Below are positions 10,815-22,149 of a stretch of 64,000 nucleotides of DNA, piece after piece. The notes below the pieces were generated by a model. The model saw only the letters and a list, made by a program, of their open reading frames with translations, was not told the origin of the DNA and made no database searches. Every line of letters begins with the position of its first letter. The stretch's first letter is position 1. A program made the position numbers and the translations under genes. Source of the DNA: Delphinapterus leucas (lineage: Eukaryota; Chordata; Mammalia; Artiodactyla; Monodontidae); the NCBI RefSeq assembly GCF_002288925.2, contig NW_022098000.1, forward strand, positions 549,149-613,148, in the 5' to 3' direction.

Positions 10815-11865
10815 TTTCTCCCTTCTTTAACCCATGCAGCATTCAAAGGTGTGTTATTTAATGGTCAAATATTTGGGATTTTTCCAGAGATTTTTCATTA
10901 TTGATTTCTAACTTAATTCCATTTTGGTCAAATAACATCCTTTTAACACTTGAATCTTTGTAAGTTTATTGAGAATTGTTTTATGAGCAGAATACAGTGT
11001 ATTATTTATTTATTTTTTTGGTAAATGTCCTGTGTATACTTGAGAGAAGAATGTATATTCTGCTGTTAGTAGGGAGAAATGTTTCTATAAATGTTAATTA
11101 GGTCAACACTTTCTGACTGTCTGTATGTTCTAGCATACTAATATATACTGTAACTTACTGAGAGGGTATTTCTCAACTGTGGATTTGTCCATTTCTCATT
11201 GAACTAGCAACAGTTTTTGCTTTATGTATTTTTGAAAGTGTGTGATTAGGCGCATAAAGTTTAGAATTGTTGTGTCCTCTTGATGAGTTGACTCCTTTAT
11301 TATTAGATAAGACTACCTTTATCCTTGATAATATTATTTTATATGAAATCTAAGTTATCTGATATTAACATAGCCAGTCCAGCCTCCTTTTGATTGATGT
11401 TAGCATATCTTTCACTGTTCTTTTACTTTTAACTATTTGTTTTTCATTTCTAAAGTGTGTTTCTTGCAAGAATTATATAGTTGGAACCTGTGTTTTTATC
11501 CAACTTGACAATCTCTACCTTTTAATTGGGGTGTTTAGACCATTTACATTAGTGTGAATATTGACATGTTTAGGTTTAAATCTATCATTAAATAGCTTTC
11601 TATTTATCCCATCTGTTACTTGTTCCCTTTCACTTCTTTTTCTTCCTACATTAGGATTAATTGATTATTTGTTTTTTATTCTGTCTTACATCTTTGGTTG
11701 GCTTATTGGACCTAACTCTATTTTATTACTTTTATGGTTGCTTTGAGGTATATAGTATACATCTTTAACTTATCAGAATCTGCTCTCGAGTTACATTATA
11801 CATTCCATGACTTCTTGAGCATGTTACACCAATATGTACTAATATATAGAGTGCTGTTTTCTTAC
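10815..11865 (-). mobile_element. Old L1 ORF2 fragment (endonuclease side)
   Basis: Reverse-strand L1M-type sequence from the 5' part of ORF2 and its junction to RT: GAGAAGAATGTATATTCTGC, GATATTAACATAGCCAGTCC, AATTGGGGTGTTTAGACCATT and GTGGATTTGTCC. It contains many indels. It is likely the same ancient element as 8425-9320, split by the L1 at 9326-10806 and missing its middle. Confidence 0.75.
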
Positions 11866-14200
11866 TAAATCATTTCATGTATTATTTCAGTGAAATGATT
11901 TGCAAACTTTGTTTAAATTTTTCACTCATTCCTTGGATGTTATTATATGGATTGAAGTAGATTGGAGCTTGAGTAAGTGCATATAATCAGAAGGATAATT
12001 CCTAAAACACAAAAAATTATATAAAATTGATTTAGTGGTATATTAAGGGTTATATAATTATATTTTTCCTTAGCAAAACTTCTTTATTAATTACTTCTGG
12101 CCAGTGGACTGAAAAACTTTATTGAAGGGATTTATCACTCTCTACCTATATATTTATTCTCTTTTTTAGTCATGGTCTCAGTAGTGTATACAAATATGAT
12201 TACATGAGTGTACTGTCACTTTAAATAAAGATAGAGCTACTCGTTTACATGGGAGCTGACTGAAAGTGGAGAATCCAGTCAAAAGATTTGGATAATTCTG
12301 AATATGAAGATAAATTCATTTTATTTAAATGAAATTTAACGGCTATTTGCTACATAAGCCAAAGTGGTAGCACATATCTTCGTCCTCCCGTACATTCTAT
12401 TTTTAAACTGACAAGTTGTTTTTGTTAAACTGTCAGATGCTATGTCCAGTTAACATATTAGAATTTACTTTATCTGTTCTGGTAAAATGAATCCCTTGAG
12501 CCAGTGCTTATTTCACTGTCTAATTTAGAACACTGTTTATAGTCATCAAAATTACCATTTGCTTATATTTTCTTCTGGTCTTTCTTAATAATATTCTTAG
12601 AATGAAATTTTGCCCTTCCAATTTTCTCAGGAAAATCAAAGATACTTCAATAGCATTGCCAAATTTGGATTTATAACTAAAGTCATGTGAAATTAAAGAA
12701 TAATGTTTCATGTTTGAAAACTTCTTTAAAAAAGAAAAAACTTTATATCATATATTGTTCTACTGACTACTGATATAATTAATTTGTAAAGAAATTTAAT
12801 GTGCTTTTTCAAAATTAAGAGAATATATGCATTAAGGAAAACAAGAATACTAGAAAAATATACAATTCACCTCAATATTACCAATTATTTTAAAATAATT
12901 TAATTTGAAAAATAAAAATGCACCTTGCCAACACTGAAATAAGAAGAACCAGAAAGTTCACCCATAATTTCTCTATGAAGAATAGTATCCCACAATTTAT
13001 ACGAAAATAAAAGGCAGCACTGAAGAATTTATGACTTACACGGTATATATAGAAGATGTGAGGTTCTCAATCTCTTGAAATAGCATGTGTGTGACAGGAA
13101 AATGAATCATGAACAATAGAAGTCGTCTACTTGCCAACCAAAGTCATACTTATTAATGTGACCAAAATGATGTCACCCTAAATGCATTACTATACTACCC
13201 TTTCATTTTGAAGGTTAAAATGTAGATGCAGACAAGTGAAATTCTAAAATGGGTTAACATAGCACATCATATATAATTCCTTTAAGAGCCATTTTAGTCC
13301 TATTGATAGTACAGAGATAAAATTAGAGTCTCTGGAAGGAAAAGGAAGCTTTTCAAATGGATTTAAGGGAAAGCAATAAAATCTTCTGAAGAAGGGAGGG
13401 CTCTTGAAGGAAACAGATAAATGATATTCAGAAAAGAGTAAGACAAGTACTCCATGAGGAAAACCCAAATTTATTCATGTGCTACATCAGGTTTGAAAAA
13501 CTCAAACAGTTTGTTAGGGTTTCACTTTGGAAACAGATTGCCCATTGGGGTTGGTAAAGAAATTTCTCTTCCTGAAATAAAAATGTTTAATTAGCCAACT
13601 GCAGTGGGAATTTATTGTATTCTAAAAAATCCTCAGGTTTTCCAAAGGCAATAGACTTATTTGATTTAATCAATCTGTCTGTATTCAAATAGTAAATTTA
13701 GAGAATATGTTTATTTTGCTGTGTTTCAGTTTCTAGGTAACCACAAGTTAGCACAGTCTATTGATCATGTTAGTAGGTGAAGAAATTCTGGGTGAATTAT
13801 TTGTATACTATATCAAAGAAACCAAACATAATTAAGATTGTAAAGACAACTTAAATTATTTTTTATATGTTGCTTTATTTATTTTCAGTTGTAATTTTTC
13901 ATTAGAATTTTTTGCTATTTTAATTATTTGCTATCTTAATTAATTTTATTATCTTCTTTGGATTATTACCTCAGCTTCTAATTTCTCATTCAACATAAGC
14001 AACAACAAACTTCAACAGAAAGTCCAATTCAAGAAATTTATGGCTTCTTACTTCATCAATGTAATCTTTCTATAGCATATGCATGATATAAAAATTTCTC
14101 CTATGAGATAATACTTGTTTTATTGCAGAAATCAAGTTCTTTGGGTTTTGTTGTTTTTCTTTCATCTCATCACATCATACGATAACAACAAAAACAAAAT
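11866..14200. other. Unassigned intronic sequence
   Basis: About 2.3 kb of AT-rich sequence with no gene, RNA gene or confident repeat. The open frames near 12520-12711 and 13244-13468 have no recognisable domain and no splice context. Confidence 0.5.
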
Positions 14201-14516
14201 ATGTTAACCTATGAACTAGGGGGAAATATCTGCAAACTATGCCACCAATAAGGGATTAATTTCCAAAATATACAAACAGCTCATACAGCTAAATATCAAA
14301 AGGCAAATAAACAAACAAAAACAAAAACCAAACAATCAAATCAAAAATAGGCAGAAGACCTAAATAGACATTTCTCCAAAGAAGACATACGGATGGCCAA
14401 CAAGTACATGAAAAGATGCTCATCATTGATAATTATTAGAGAAACGCATATCAAAACTACAGTGAGATATCACCTCACACCAGTCAGAATGGCCATCATT
14501 AAAAAGTCTATGAATA

Positions 14517-14721
14517 GAGCTTCCCTGGTGGCACAGTGGTTGAGAGTCCGCCTGCCGAAGCAGGGGACACAGGTTCATGCCCCAGTCCGGGAGCATCCCA
14601 CATGCCACGGAGCGGCTGGGCCCATAAGCCATGGCTGCTGAGCCTGTGCGTCTGGAGCCTGTGCTCCGCAACGGGAGAGGCCACAACAGTGAGAGGCCTG
14701 CATACCGCAAAAAAAAAAAAA
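14517..14721 (+). mobile_element. CHR-type SINE nested in L1
   Basis: Short-form CHR SINE, starting at the GAGCTTCCCTGGTGG word and ending in an A-tail at about 14709-14721. It has a 16-bp TSD, AAAAAGTCTATGAATA, at 14501-14516 and 14722-14737, derived from the host L1. Removing the SINE rejoins the L1 text, so the insertion is younger than the L1. Confidence 0.96.
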
Positions 14722-15001
14722 AAAAAGTCTATGAATATTAAATGCTGGAGAGGGTGTGGAGAAAAGTGAACACTCCTACGCTGTTGGTAGGAGTGTAGAT
14801 TGGTGCAGACACTATGGAAAACAGTATGGAGGTTTCATAAGAAGCTAAAAATAGAGTTACCATATGATCCAGCAATCCCACTCCTGGGCATATATCCAAA
14901 GAAGTTGAAAAAATACATGCACCCTGATGTTCACAGCAGCACTATTTACAATAGCCAAGACACGGAAACAACCTAAATGTCCATTGATAAAGGAGATGTT
15001 G

Positions 15002-15208
15002 TGGGTTTCCCTGGTGGCACAGTGGTTGAGAGTCCCCCTGCCCATGCAGGGGACATGGGTTCATGCCCCCGTCTGGGAAGATCTCACATGTCGTGGAGTG
15101 GTAGGCCTGTGAGCCATGGCTGCTGAGCCTGCACGTAAGGAGCCTGTGCTCCGCAACGGGAGAGGCTGCAACAGTGAGAGGCCCGCGTACTGCAAAAAAA
15201 TAAAAAAT
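15002..15208 (+). mobile_element. CHR-type SINE nested in the same L1
   Basis: A second short-form CHR SINE in the same orientation, about 280 bp from the first. The flanks AAAGGAGATG (about 14990-14999) and AAAGAAGATG (about 15210-15219) form an imperfect TSD. The tail is AAAAAAATAAAAAATAAAA. The L1 resumes with GTGGTATG. Confidence 0.94.
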
Positions 15209-15465
15209 AAAAGAAGATGTGGTATGTTTATACAATGGAATATTACTCAGCCATAAAGAAGAATAAAATAATGCCATTTGCAGCAACATGGATGGACCTG
15301 GAGATGATCATACTAAGTGAAGCAAATCAGAAAGAGAAAGACAAATATCATATGATATCATTTATATGTGGAATCTAGAAAAATAGTACAAATGAACTTA
15401 TTTACAAAACAGAAACAGACTCACAGACATAGAAATCAAACGTATGGTCCTAAATAAGTAAAGAT

Positions 15466-16870
15466 TTGATGTTTTTAAGAGACTAAAGAGATATTATGTT
15501 TATTATAATATATTTGCCATTACAGTAAAGTAACAACAAAAATTGTCAAAGGAAATAAATTTATGGTTTCCACAACATTTTGCACCATTATGTAAACTAA
15601 GTTTTCATCAGCAATATTTACAATGTGAATGAAGGGAGTAAGACTACAATCCTAGTAAGTTTGAGAATATTTTATACAATTATTATAATTCTTTGCATAT
15701 CCGAATTTTTAAATTCTTAAAATATAAATATGATTAAAAAAAAGAACAAGATATTTTCACCTTACATTGCATTGTACTTTAAAATATACCATTACTTTTT
15801 TAGCATCTATGTAGCTGTTTGCATCTTTAAGGCATCAGACCATTATGTTCTAAAGTTTGTTGATCACATACCTCTCTAATTTGTTGAACATGCACTCTTT
15901 ATGTAAGAAAATACAAAGATGCTATACATGTATATAATTTGAATTAACATATTATTTTAGAAAAAATTAATATCATCCTCATAAAAATTCAAAACAGAAT
16001 TTATAGTATTTACCTTCCACTCCACCCATTGATCATCTCATTTAAATGTTAAGGTCTGTACAGGGGCCATGAATATTAGTGTAGTAGTAGTAGTAGTAGC
16101 AGTAGTAATTATAGTATTGACATGTGATTGTAATGCACAAAGGAACTAGATCTTAATGTTCTAGGATGACAAAATGAATATTATTAACAATTTATCAACA
16201 TTAACCTTAAACATTTACTTGGAAAGTATGCGTTTTATTTTCTTATAACATCATTTTCCATTCAATTTCTAAGCACATGCAAGGTAGCTGAAGCACAGAC
16301 TGTGAAAATTCCTCTGAATAATTTTTTAAGGAAACCGTAAATTATTGCAATTTTTCCATATGTAAGTCAAATTCATAACTTTAAAATTAAAATGATTCAC
16401 TATAGATACATGTTGAAGGTAAAATATACTACTATAGAAATTTATCAAGATAAAATAATTTATAGACATCAGTCTTTTAAAAAGATATATCATTAATCTT
16501 TAACAATGATATTACAGTCAAAAAGATCTTGTTTAGTTATCTAAATCCTGTTCATCATCTTTTTGGATTATGAATGAATCTAATTTCTCTGGGCCCTAAA
16601 GAACTGCTGCTTGGAACTTTTATTTTTTCATCATTCTATTTGATTGTAGCCCTGTAATGTAATTTAATGTAAATGCTGTCTCAATTGTGGCAATGCAAAA
16701 TTTCTTGTAACAGTAACCCACTAAAGTATATTAAAAGTATTTATCATGATCCTCATGAGGACCAATAACACAACAAATAGAAATCTGGGACACTATCAGT
16801 ACAAATAATTCAGAAACTCTCTCTCCACCCATCTAGATGTAAAGAAAGCCAGAACAATAACAATTAAACT
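15466..16870. other. Unassigned intronic sequence
   Basis: AT-rich sequence without a gene. It contains a short (TAG)n tract, listed separately. No repeat family was recognised with confidence. Confidence 0.5.
16079..16108. repeat. (TAG)n microsatellite
   Basis: About nine imperfect TAG/CAG/TAA triplets around GTAGTAGTAGTAGTAGTAGC. Short. Confidence 0.8.
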
Positions 16871-16882
16871 AAAGAATAAATA

Positions 16883-17094
16883 GGGGCTTCCCTGGTGGCG
16901 CAGGGGTTGAGAGTCTGCCTGCCAATGCAGGGGACACGGGTTCATGCCCCAGTCCGGGAAGATCCCACATGCTGTGGAGCGGCTGGGCCCGTGAGCCATG
17001 GCTGCTGAGCCTGCGTATCTGGAGCCTGTGCTCTGCAACGGGAGAGGCCACAACAGTGAGAGGCCCACGTAACGTAAAAATAAATAAATAAATA
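16883..17094 (+). mobile_element. CHR-type SINE
   Basis: Short-form CHR SINE starting GGGGCTTCCCTGGTGGCGC and ending in an AAATAAATAAATAAAT tail. TSD AAAGAATAAATA at 16871-16882 and 17095-17106. It forms an inverted pair with the minus-strand copy at 17255-17462. Confidence 0.96.
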
Positions 17095-17254
17095 AAAGAA
17101 TAAATAAAAATTTATTTTACAAATATCAATGAAGTATTAAAAATTAATCATTTTCGTATCTAATAATCAGAAGAAAATCAATCTAATGAGCAAATTTCTC
17201 TAAATTTGCCAATATTGTCAATATCATGTACTTAGTGAAACTGGAATTAAATTT

Positions 17255-17462
17255 TTTTTTTTTTTTTTTTTGCGGTACGCGTGCCTCTCACTGTTGTGGT
17301 CTCTCCCATTGCGGAGCACAGGCTCCGGACGCGCAGGCTCAGCGGCCATGGCACATGAGCCCAGCCACTCCACGGCATGTGGGATCTTCCCGGACCGGGG
17401 CACGAACCCGTGTCCCCTGCATCGGCATGCGGACTCTCAACCACTGCGCCACCAGGGAAGCC
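17255..17462 (-). mobile_element. CHR-type SINE
   Basis: Short-form CHR SINE in reverse, poly-T at left. A perfect 14-bp TSD, CTGGAATTAAATTT, lies at 17241-17254 and 17463-17476. The body shows few visible differences from the other short copies, suggesting a relatively young insertion. Open frames of 65-129 residues through it are SINE read-through. Confidence 0.97.
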
Positions 17463-17476
17463 CTGGAATTAAATTT

Positions 17477-18752
17477 GATGGGTGCTTGTCTCAGTCTTAT
17501 ATTCTAAGAGACAGTCTGTCAATGACATACAATTTTTCTAAAATAGTGTCTCAGACATCATTTTTCAATTTTGCGTGTTTCCCTCAATCACTATTTTCTC
17601 AAATTAAATACTATCAATTGTTTACAAGTTTGCTCTTCCTAACTTTTAATATACCATGAAAGTGCCTTTAAAGATATTGGTGTCTTTTCATCTCTGAGAG
17701 TATTTTATGAAATACTCTTTTTAACTATTTTTTAACTTAGAAATTGCTTTATAACCTTATTTTGGGATAAAGAAAAATTGTTCTTCCATATAGCTACATT
17801 ACTTTTCTTAAAAAGTATATCTCTATTTCAGTACGTATTCCTAAAGAATAGAAACTTAACAAAAAGCATAACTCCAATACTATTATCATCTATAAAAATC
17901 ATCAATAAAGCTTTTATTTAACAAGTATCAAGTTAGTATTCATTTATCCAACTATAATTTTTTACACTTCGTTCCTTAATATGAGGATTGAAATTAGGTG
18001 ATGCATTGTGATTGGTTCAAATGTTTCCTAAGTCTCTTTCATTTCCAGGTTGCCTCTCAAGCTCTTTTACTTCCTCACACTTCTGTTCTTGTAGGAGATG
18101 CCAAGACACTTCTTCCCTGCAGGCTTGCGACAGTACAGCTTTTATTATATCACTGTTGTGCTGCTTAACATGTTTTTTCCTCTCGTACTTTCCATTAAAA
18201 TTATATCAAATAGATAAAAAACAGACTCAACTTTCTAGCTAGTATTTTTCATTAGGTGGCATTGTATGCTTCTACCATGGAATGAAGAATATTTGATGTA
18301 TTTCAATTCACTGGAATTATTGTCCTTAATGACACTCAAATTGTGCAGAGGGAACCATTTGAAGTTGGCTCCTGAGACCTACAGACTTAACCCTGAAGAA
18401 AACAGATTTCCTAACTTCTATTATGATGAGTGTTTTGAGCTCAAAGTTTATATTTAATTTTTTATATTTACACTCCACCTTTCTTATGTAAATGATAGAA
18501 ATGCATACAGGCTTTTTCAGCTGTGCTTTACCACTTAGCAATGCGCCATGGAGATAATTCAATAAACACACTAGATTTAGCCCCGTAGTAAATTACTCAG
18601 AAATGACTTACGGGAATAATATTCCCATGGTTCTTGCTTGTTACTAACAATTGAAGGCTTCTATGTATAAAGGTCAGTACGGCTGAATAAAAATTCCTGG
18701 TTCACATTATCTTTCCTTAAGTATCTTATATAACTTATTTGATTCTCTCTGG
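17477..18752. other. Unassigned intronic sequence
   Basis: AT-rich. A slightly more balanced block at about 17990-18240 may be an old transposon relic, but I cannot name it. The 76- and 81-residue frames here have no recognised domain. Confidence 0.5.
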
Positions 18753-18769
18753 CAAAAACCATTGCTGAG

Positions 18770-18991
18770 GGTCTGCCCTGGTGGTGCAGTGGTTGAGAGT
18801 CCGCCTGCCGATGCAGGGGACATGGGTTTGTGCCCCGGTCCGGGAAGATCCCACATGCCGCGGAGCGGCTGGGCCCGTGAGCCATGGCTGCTGAGCCTGC
18901 GCGTCCGGAGCCTGTGCTCCGCAATGGGAGAGGCCACAACAGTGAGAGGCCCGCGTACCACAAAAAAAAAAAAAAAAACCCAAAAAACAAA
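18770..18991 (+). mobile_element. CHR-type SINE
   Basis: Short-form CHR SINE with a slightly altered start (GGTCTGCCCTGGTGGTGC instead of GGGCTTCCCTGGTGGCGC). A long A-tail, about 18962-18991, is interrupted by CCC and C. The flanks CAAAAACCATTGCTGAG (18753-18769) and CAAAAACATTGCTGAG (18992-19007) form a TSD with one base lost. Confidence 0.95.
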
Positions 18992-19179
18992 CAAAAACAT
19001 TGCTGAGATAGTCTGTTTTTTTTGCCCCCTTGTAAGTTATTTGGTATTTTTACCTGCATGCTCAAAGACTTTATTTTAAGTTTGTTTGTATTAGAATATG
19101 TGTAATAACTTATGGTCAATTTTCCTAAGTACATGGTGAGTACTTTCTATATATGTAGCTTGTAGTCTTGCTTTAATTT

Positions 19180-19660
19180 CTGGGAAATTTTAAAATTTTA
19201 TTCCATTATGGCTTTTTACTCTGTTCCTTTGTTTTGTTTGTTTGTTTGTCTTTGAGAACTCCTATTACACATATGGTGGAGTTCCTTGCTTGTATTCTAT
19301 GCACATCATCCTCTCAAATTCTAATCATCTCTTTCTCTACTTATATTTGAATTTAAGACATTACCATTTGTCTTTAGTTGCATTTTTATTTCTCTTAATT
19401 TACTCTTTATTTCTGAAATTCATTTTACATTTATTTATAATTCTTTCATTGGTCCTATTACCTTTCTTTATGAATTTATCTTTTCCCCAATTAAATCAAT
19501 TTGAGGTTTTCTCTTTCTGAGTTATTTCATACTTCTTCCTTTTTTTTAGCTTGCCATTAAATATGAGATTACATGTTTTGTTTTGTGTGCATGTCTTTCT
19601 GTTTCACTTTCATTTTGAAGCTTCATCATCCTTTCCTTAAAATAACTTCATATGAAATTT
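19180..19660 (-). mobile_element. Probable old L1 or HAL1 fragment
   Basis: GAGAACTCCTATTACACATATGG followed by T-rich text with TTCTTTCATTGG and TTTGCATTTTTATTTCTC-like words resembles the antisense of the 5'/ORF1 region of L1M or HAL1 elements. Highly diverged. The family and the right boundary (possibly reaching 20300) are uncertain. Confidence 0.35.
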
Positions 19661-20445
19661 AGCCAAAGTCTTTTTCTGTTGCTAATTTTTAAGTGAAATG
19701 AGTCTTTCTTTACTTTTCAGTAAGTGGGGTAAGGACGACCACTCCCTCTTTTGTTACTTTTCCAAAGGGATAATAAATATAGCCTCTTGTTTTCTGAGAT
19801 ATGCATTCTCTCTCAATGGCCCATTTAATTTCACTATTCCATTTATTTTGCCCGTTTTTTCTCCCTGGCTCAGTTTGGGGCAATTCCCAGAAGTTTCATT
19901 GTCTAACTCTGCCTTAGAATTTCAAGAGTTCATAGGACCTAGACTTTTCCAGGTTGTTCAGATCTTGAAGTGTACCCAATGATTTTACCCATAAATTGAG
20001 GTCTAAAAACATGGCGTGGTTTCAGCTTCTGTTCTTAGATTTACCTGAAATAATATTGTTATTTTGGGATTTTACTGTTCTTGTGCCATCAGATACCACA
20101 CTGCCTTTTTAAACTGCTTTTCCCACACAAATGCTGATAGCACAAGGATCTGGTAGTTTTCATTGATTTATCCCCATCCACTTGTATTTTGGGGTTTGTG
20201 AAGGGTAACTGTCAGTTTTGGTATAGATGGTCATTTGTTTGTGAGTATTTTGGTTTTTCTTCCTTATTTGACCTCTTTTTTTATTTGTTTTCTCTTTACA
20301 TATATTACTTATCTCCTTTAATCTCCACATACCTCAAGGAGGATTTAAACTTTTAAATTGTATTTTAATAAGTGTGTATTTTTGTCTTCTTTTAAAATTA
20401 ACTGCTGAATGACCAGCACATATGAAAAGTCTTTCCATATCAGAA
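19661..20445. other. Unassigned intronic sequence
   Basis: No gene recognised. The T-rich composition may continue the preceding L1/HAL1 relic. The 94-residue frame at 19698-19982 has no recognisable domain. Confidence 0.45.
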
Positions 20446-20449
20446 GTAC

Positions 20450-20462
20450 TCTCTCTCTCTCC

Positions 20463-20494
<32 letters not shown>

Positions 20495-20511
20495 CTATAT
20501 ATATATATATA
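20450..20511. repeat. (TC)n-(TGTC)n-(TA)n compound microsatellite
   Basis: A CT-rich run, then three GTCT units, another CT run and a TA run. The 128-residue minus-strand frame crossing it (translated Glu/Arg-rich, ERERDRQTEREGERE) is a repeat artefact. Confidence 0.95.
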
Positions 20512-21886
20512 AAGTGAAAATAAAATAGTGAATAGCCTAGAATACCAGATACCACAGAAATGTCTAGTACACTAGAGCTTAAGAAATAACTGCTTGCTTT
20601 GAAAATAAGTAGCCTACTGAATACTTTTTTCTCTCTTGCAATATGAATGCAGTGAGGGTTCAAAGCTGACTGCAGTGGTCTGTGTAGGTAGAATGTGTTG
20701 AAGAACATGATTAAGTTCATAAAACCATAGGAAAAATGTAGCTTGTATTTTTAGTGCCAATTATATTCAATAAGTACCTATCTAAAAATTAAGTAATCAG
20801 AGAAATATGGATGTAAATGTAATATATATTTTATTTTTTAAAACACTGTACAAAACTGCAAATTTGAAACAAAACTGAGCTGTGTGTGGCAAAATCTGGA
20901 TAAGACTTAAATCTATTTTCAATTCTTCTTTGAACAGGGTATTTCAATGAAAATATTTGAGAACCCAATACCTTAAAGTGTAATCTGTATGTATATGGAC
21001 AGATTTGACCCTTTGCTGACTGTACGGTTAACCTGAAAATGAACTGCTTGTTTTATGTGGACTCTATGTGCCTACTTATGTAGTAACTGTAATATTCTTT
21101 TGGTTATTATATGATTAGTTATGTAATGTAAAAATCTACATTTACTCTAGAGCCACTAATTTCCATATATGTTTAGATTCACCATATATCTTTGGTCAAA
21201 TCTTCCAGTCACATACTTTTAACATACTTTTTAAAAAAGAGCACATTTGAATGCTTGTGGGTATGCATGCACAATGTCAAAATAGTAATGCTTATTGGCA
21301 ACTTATTTTCTTAAAGGCGTCAGCAAATAACCTGCTTGAATAAATCAATGTTCAACTCTCAACTAATCAGTTTGGCAGACGTGAAAATTTGCTTGTCAAC
21401 ACATGGGACAATCCACAAGATCCTTTGCCTTAGGGTATTAACAGCATGTCTTCAATATAACTAAGATTGAGAAATGATGACTTTTTATTTTTCTCTTGTG
21501 TCTTGAAGTTACTTTTTCTGAACTACAACTAGAATTCTGTTAAAATATTTGGACAAACAATAAAAATTGTAAGATTTTTATGTGCATATGGATGTGGCAA
21601 ATTATGTCCTTAAACCAATGAGTTAGAATATCCTAAAAAGTTAACCATAGTCACTAATAGTAAAATTCCACTAAGTATGTATAATAGTCCCTTATATTTT
21701 AGAAATTTTATATATTAACCAAACATAATTTTGATAATACCTAATTGAATGTTAAAAATATAAAAATACATAACCAAATTTTAGTAACAGGTGCAATAAA
21801 ATATTAGGGATAGTGATAATACTCATTTTCCAACATTAATATGATCAACTAGCATGCATTACTTGACGTTTGGGGAAGAGTTTTTT
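20512..21886. other. Unassigned intronic sequence
   Basis: About 1.4 kb of AT-rich sequence. I see no gene, RNA or repeat that I can name. Confidence 0.5.
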
Positions 21887-21889
21887 TGT

Positions 21890-21893
<4 letters not shown>

Positions 21894-21933
<40 letters not shown>

Positions 21934-22135
21934 TTTATTTTGTGCTGTACATGGGCCTCTCACTGTTGTGGCCTCTCCCATTGTGGAGCACAGGCTCCGG
22001 ACGCGCAAGCTCAGTGGCCATGGCTCACGGGCCTAGCCGCTCCGCGGCATGTGGGATCTTCCCAGACCAGGGCACGAACCCGTGTCTCTTGCATCGGCAG
22101 GCGGACTCTCAACCACTGTGCCACCAGGGAAGCCC
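21894..22135 (-). mobile_element. CHR-type SINE with (TA)n expansion in its tail
   Basis: Short-form CHR SINE in reverse, body about 21940-22135. The tail is T-rich at 21926-21940 and is preceded by about 30 bp of (TA)n at 21896-21925. The flanks TTGTTGTTTTATAT (21887-) and TTGTTGTTATAT (22136-) are consistent with a TSD, and the TA tract lies between the left TSD and the T-run, so it probably grew from the tail or target site. Confidence 0.94.
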
Positions 22136-22149
22136 TTGTTGTTATATTT

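Larger units (their letters stand above)
14205..15465 (+). mobile_element. 5'-truncated L1 interrupted by two CHR SINEs
   Basis: Plus-strand L1 ORF2 C-terminal sequence and the start of the 3'UTR. Markers are CAAACAGCTCATACAGC at about 14273, GAAGACATACGGATGGCC at 14383, AATGCTGGAGAGGGTGTGG at about 14741, ACCATATGATCCAGCAATCC at 14859, and AATATTACTCAGCCATAAAG at about 15239. ORF2 is broken by substitutions as well as by the SINEs at 14517 and 15002. The end near 15465 has no poly-A tail, so the 3' end may have been lost. Confidence 0.88.

Noticed and set aside
17270..17659. 129-residue frame and many similar 60-157-residue frames with words like [15 protein letters not shown]
   Set aside because: All are translations of CHR SINE bodies in various frames; the same protein-like text recurs at each SINE.
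20334..20720. 128-residue frame with an Arg/Glu-rich stretch
   Set aside because: Translation of a TC/TGTC/TA microsatellite.
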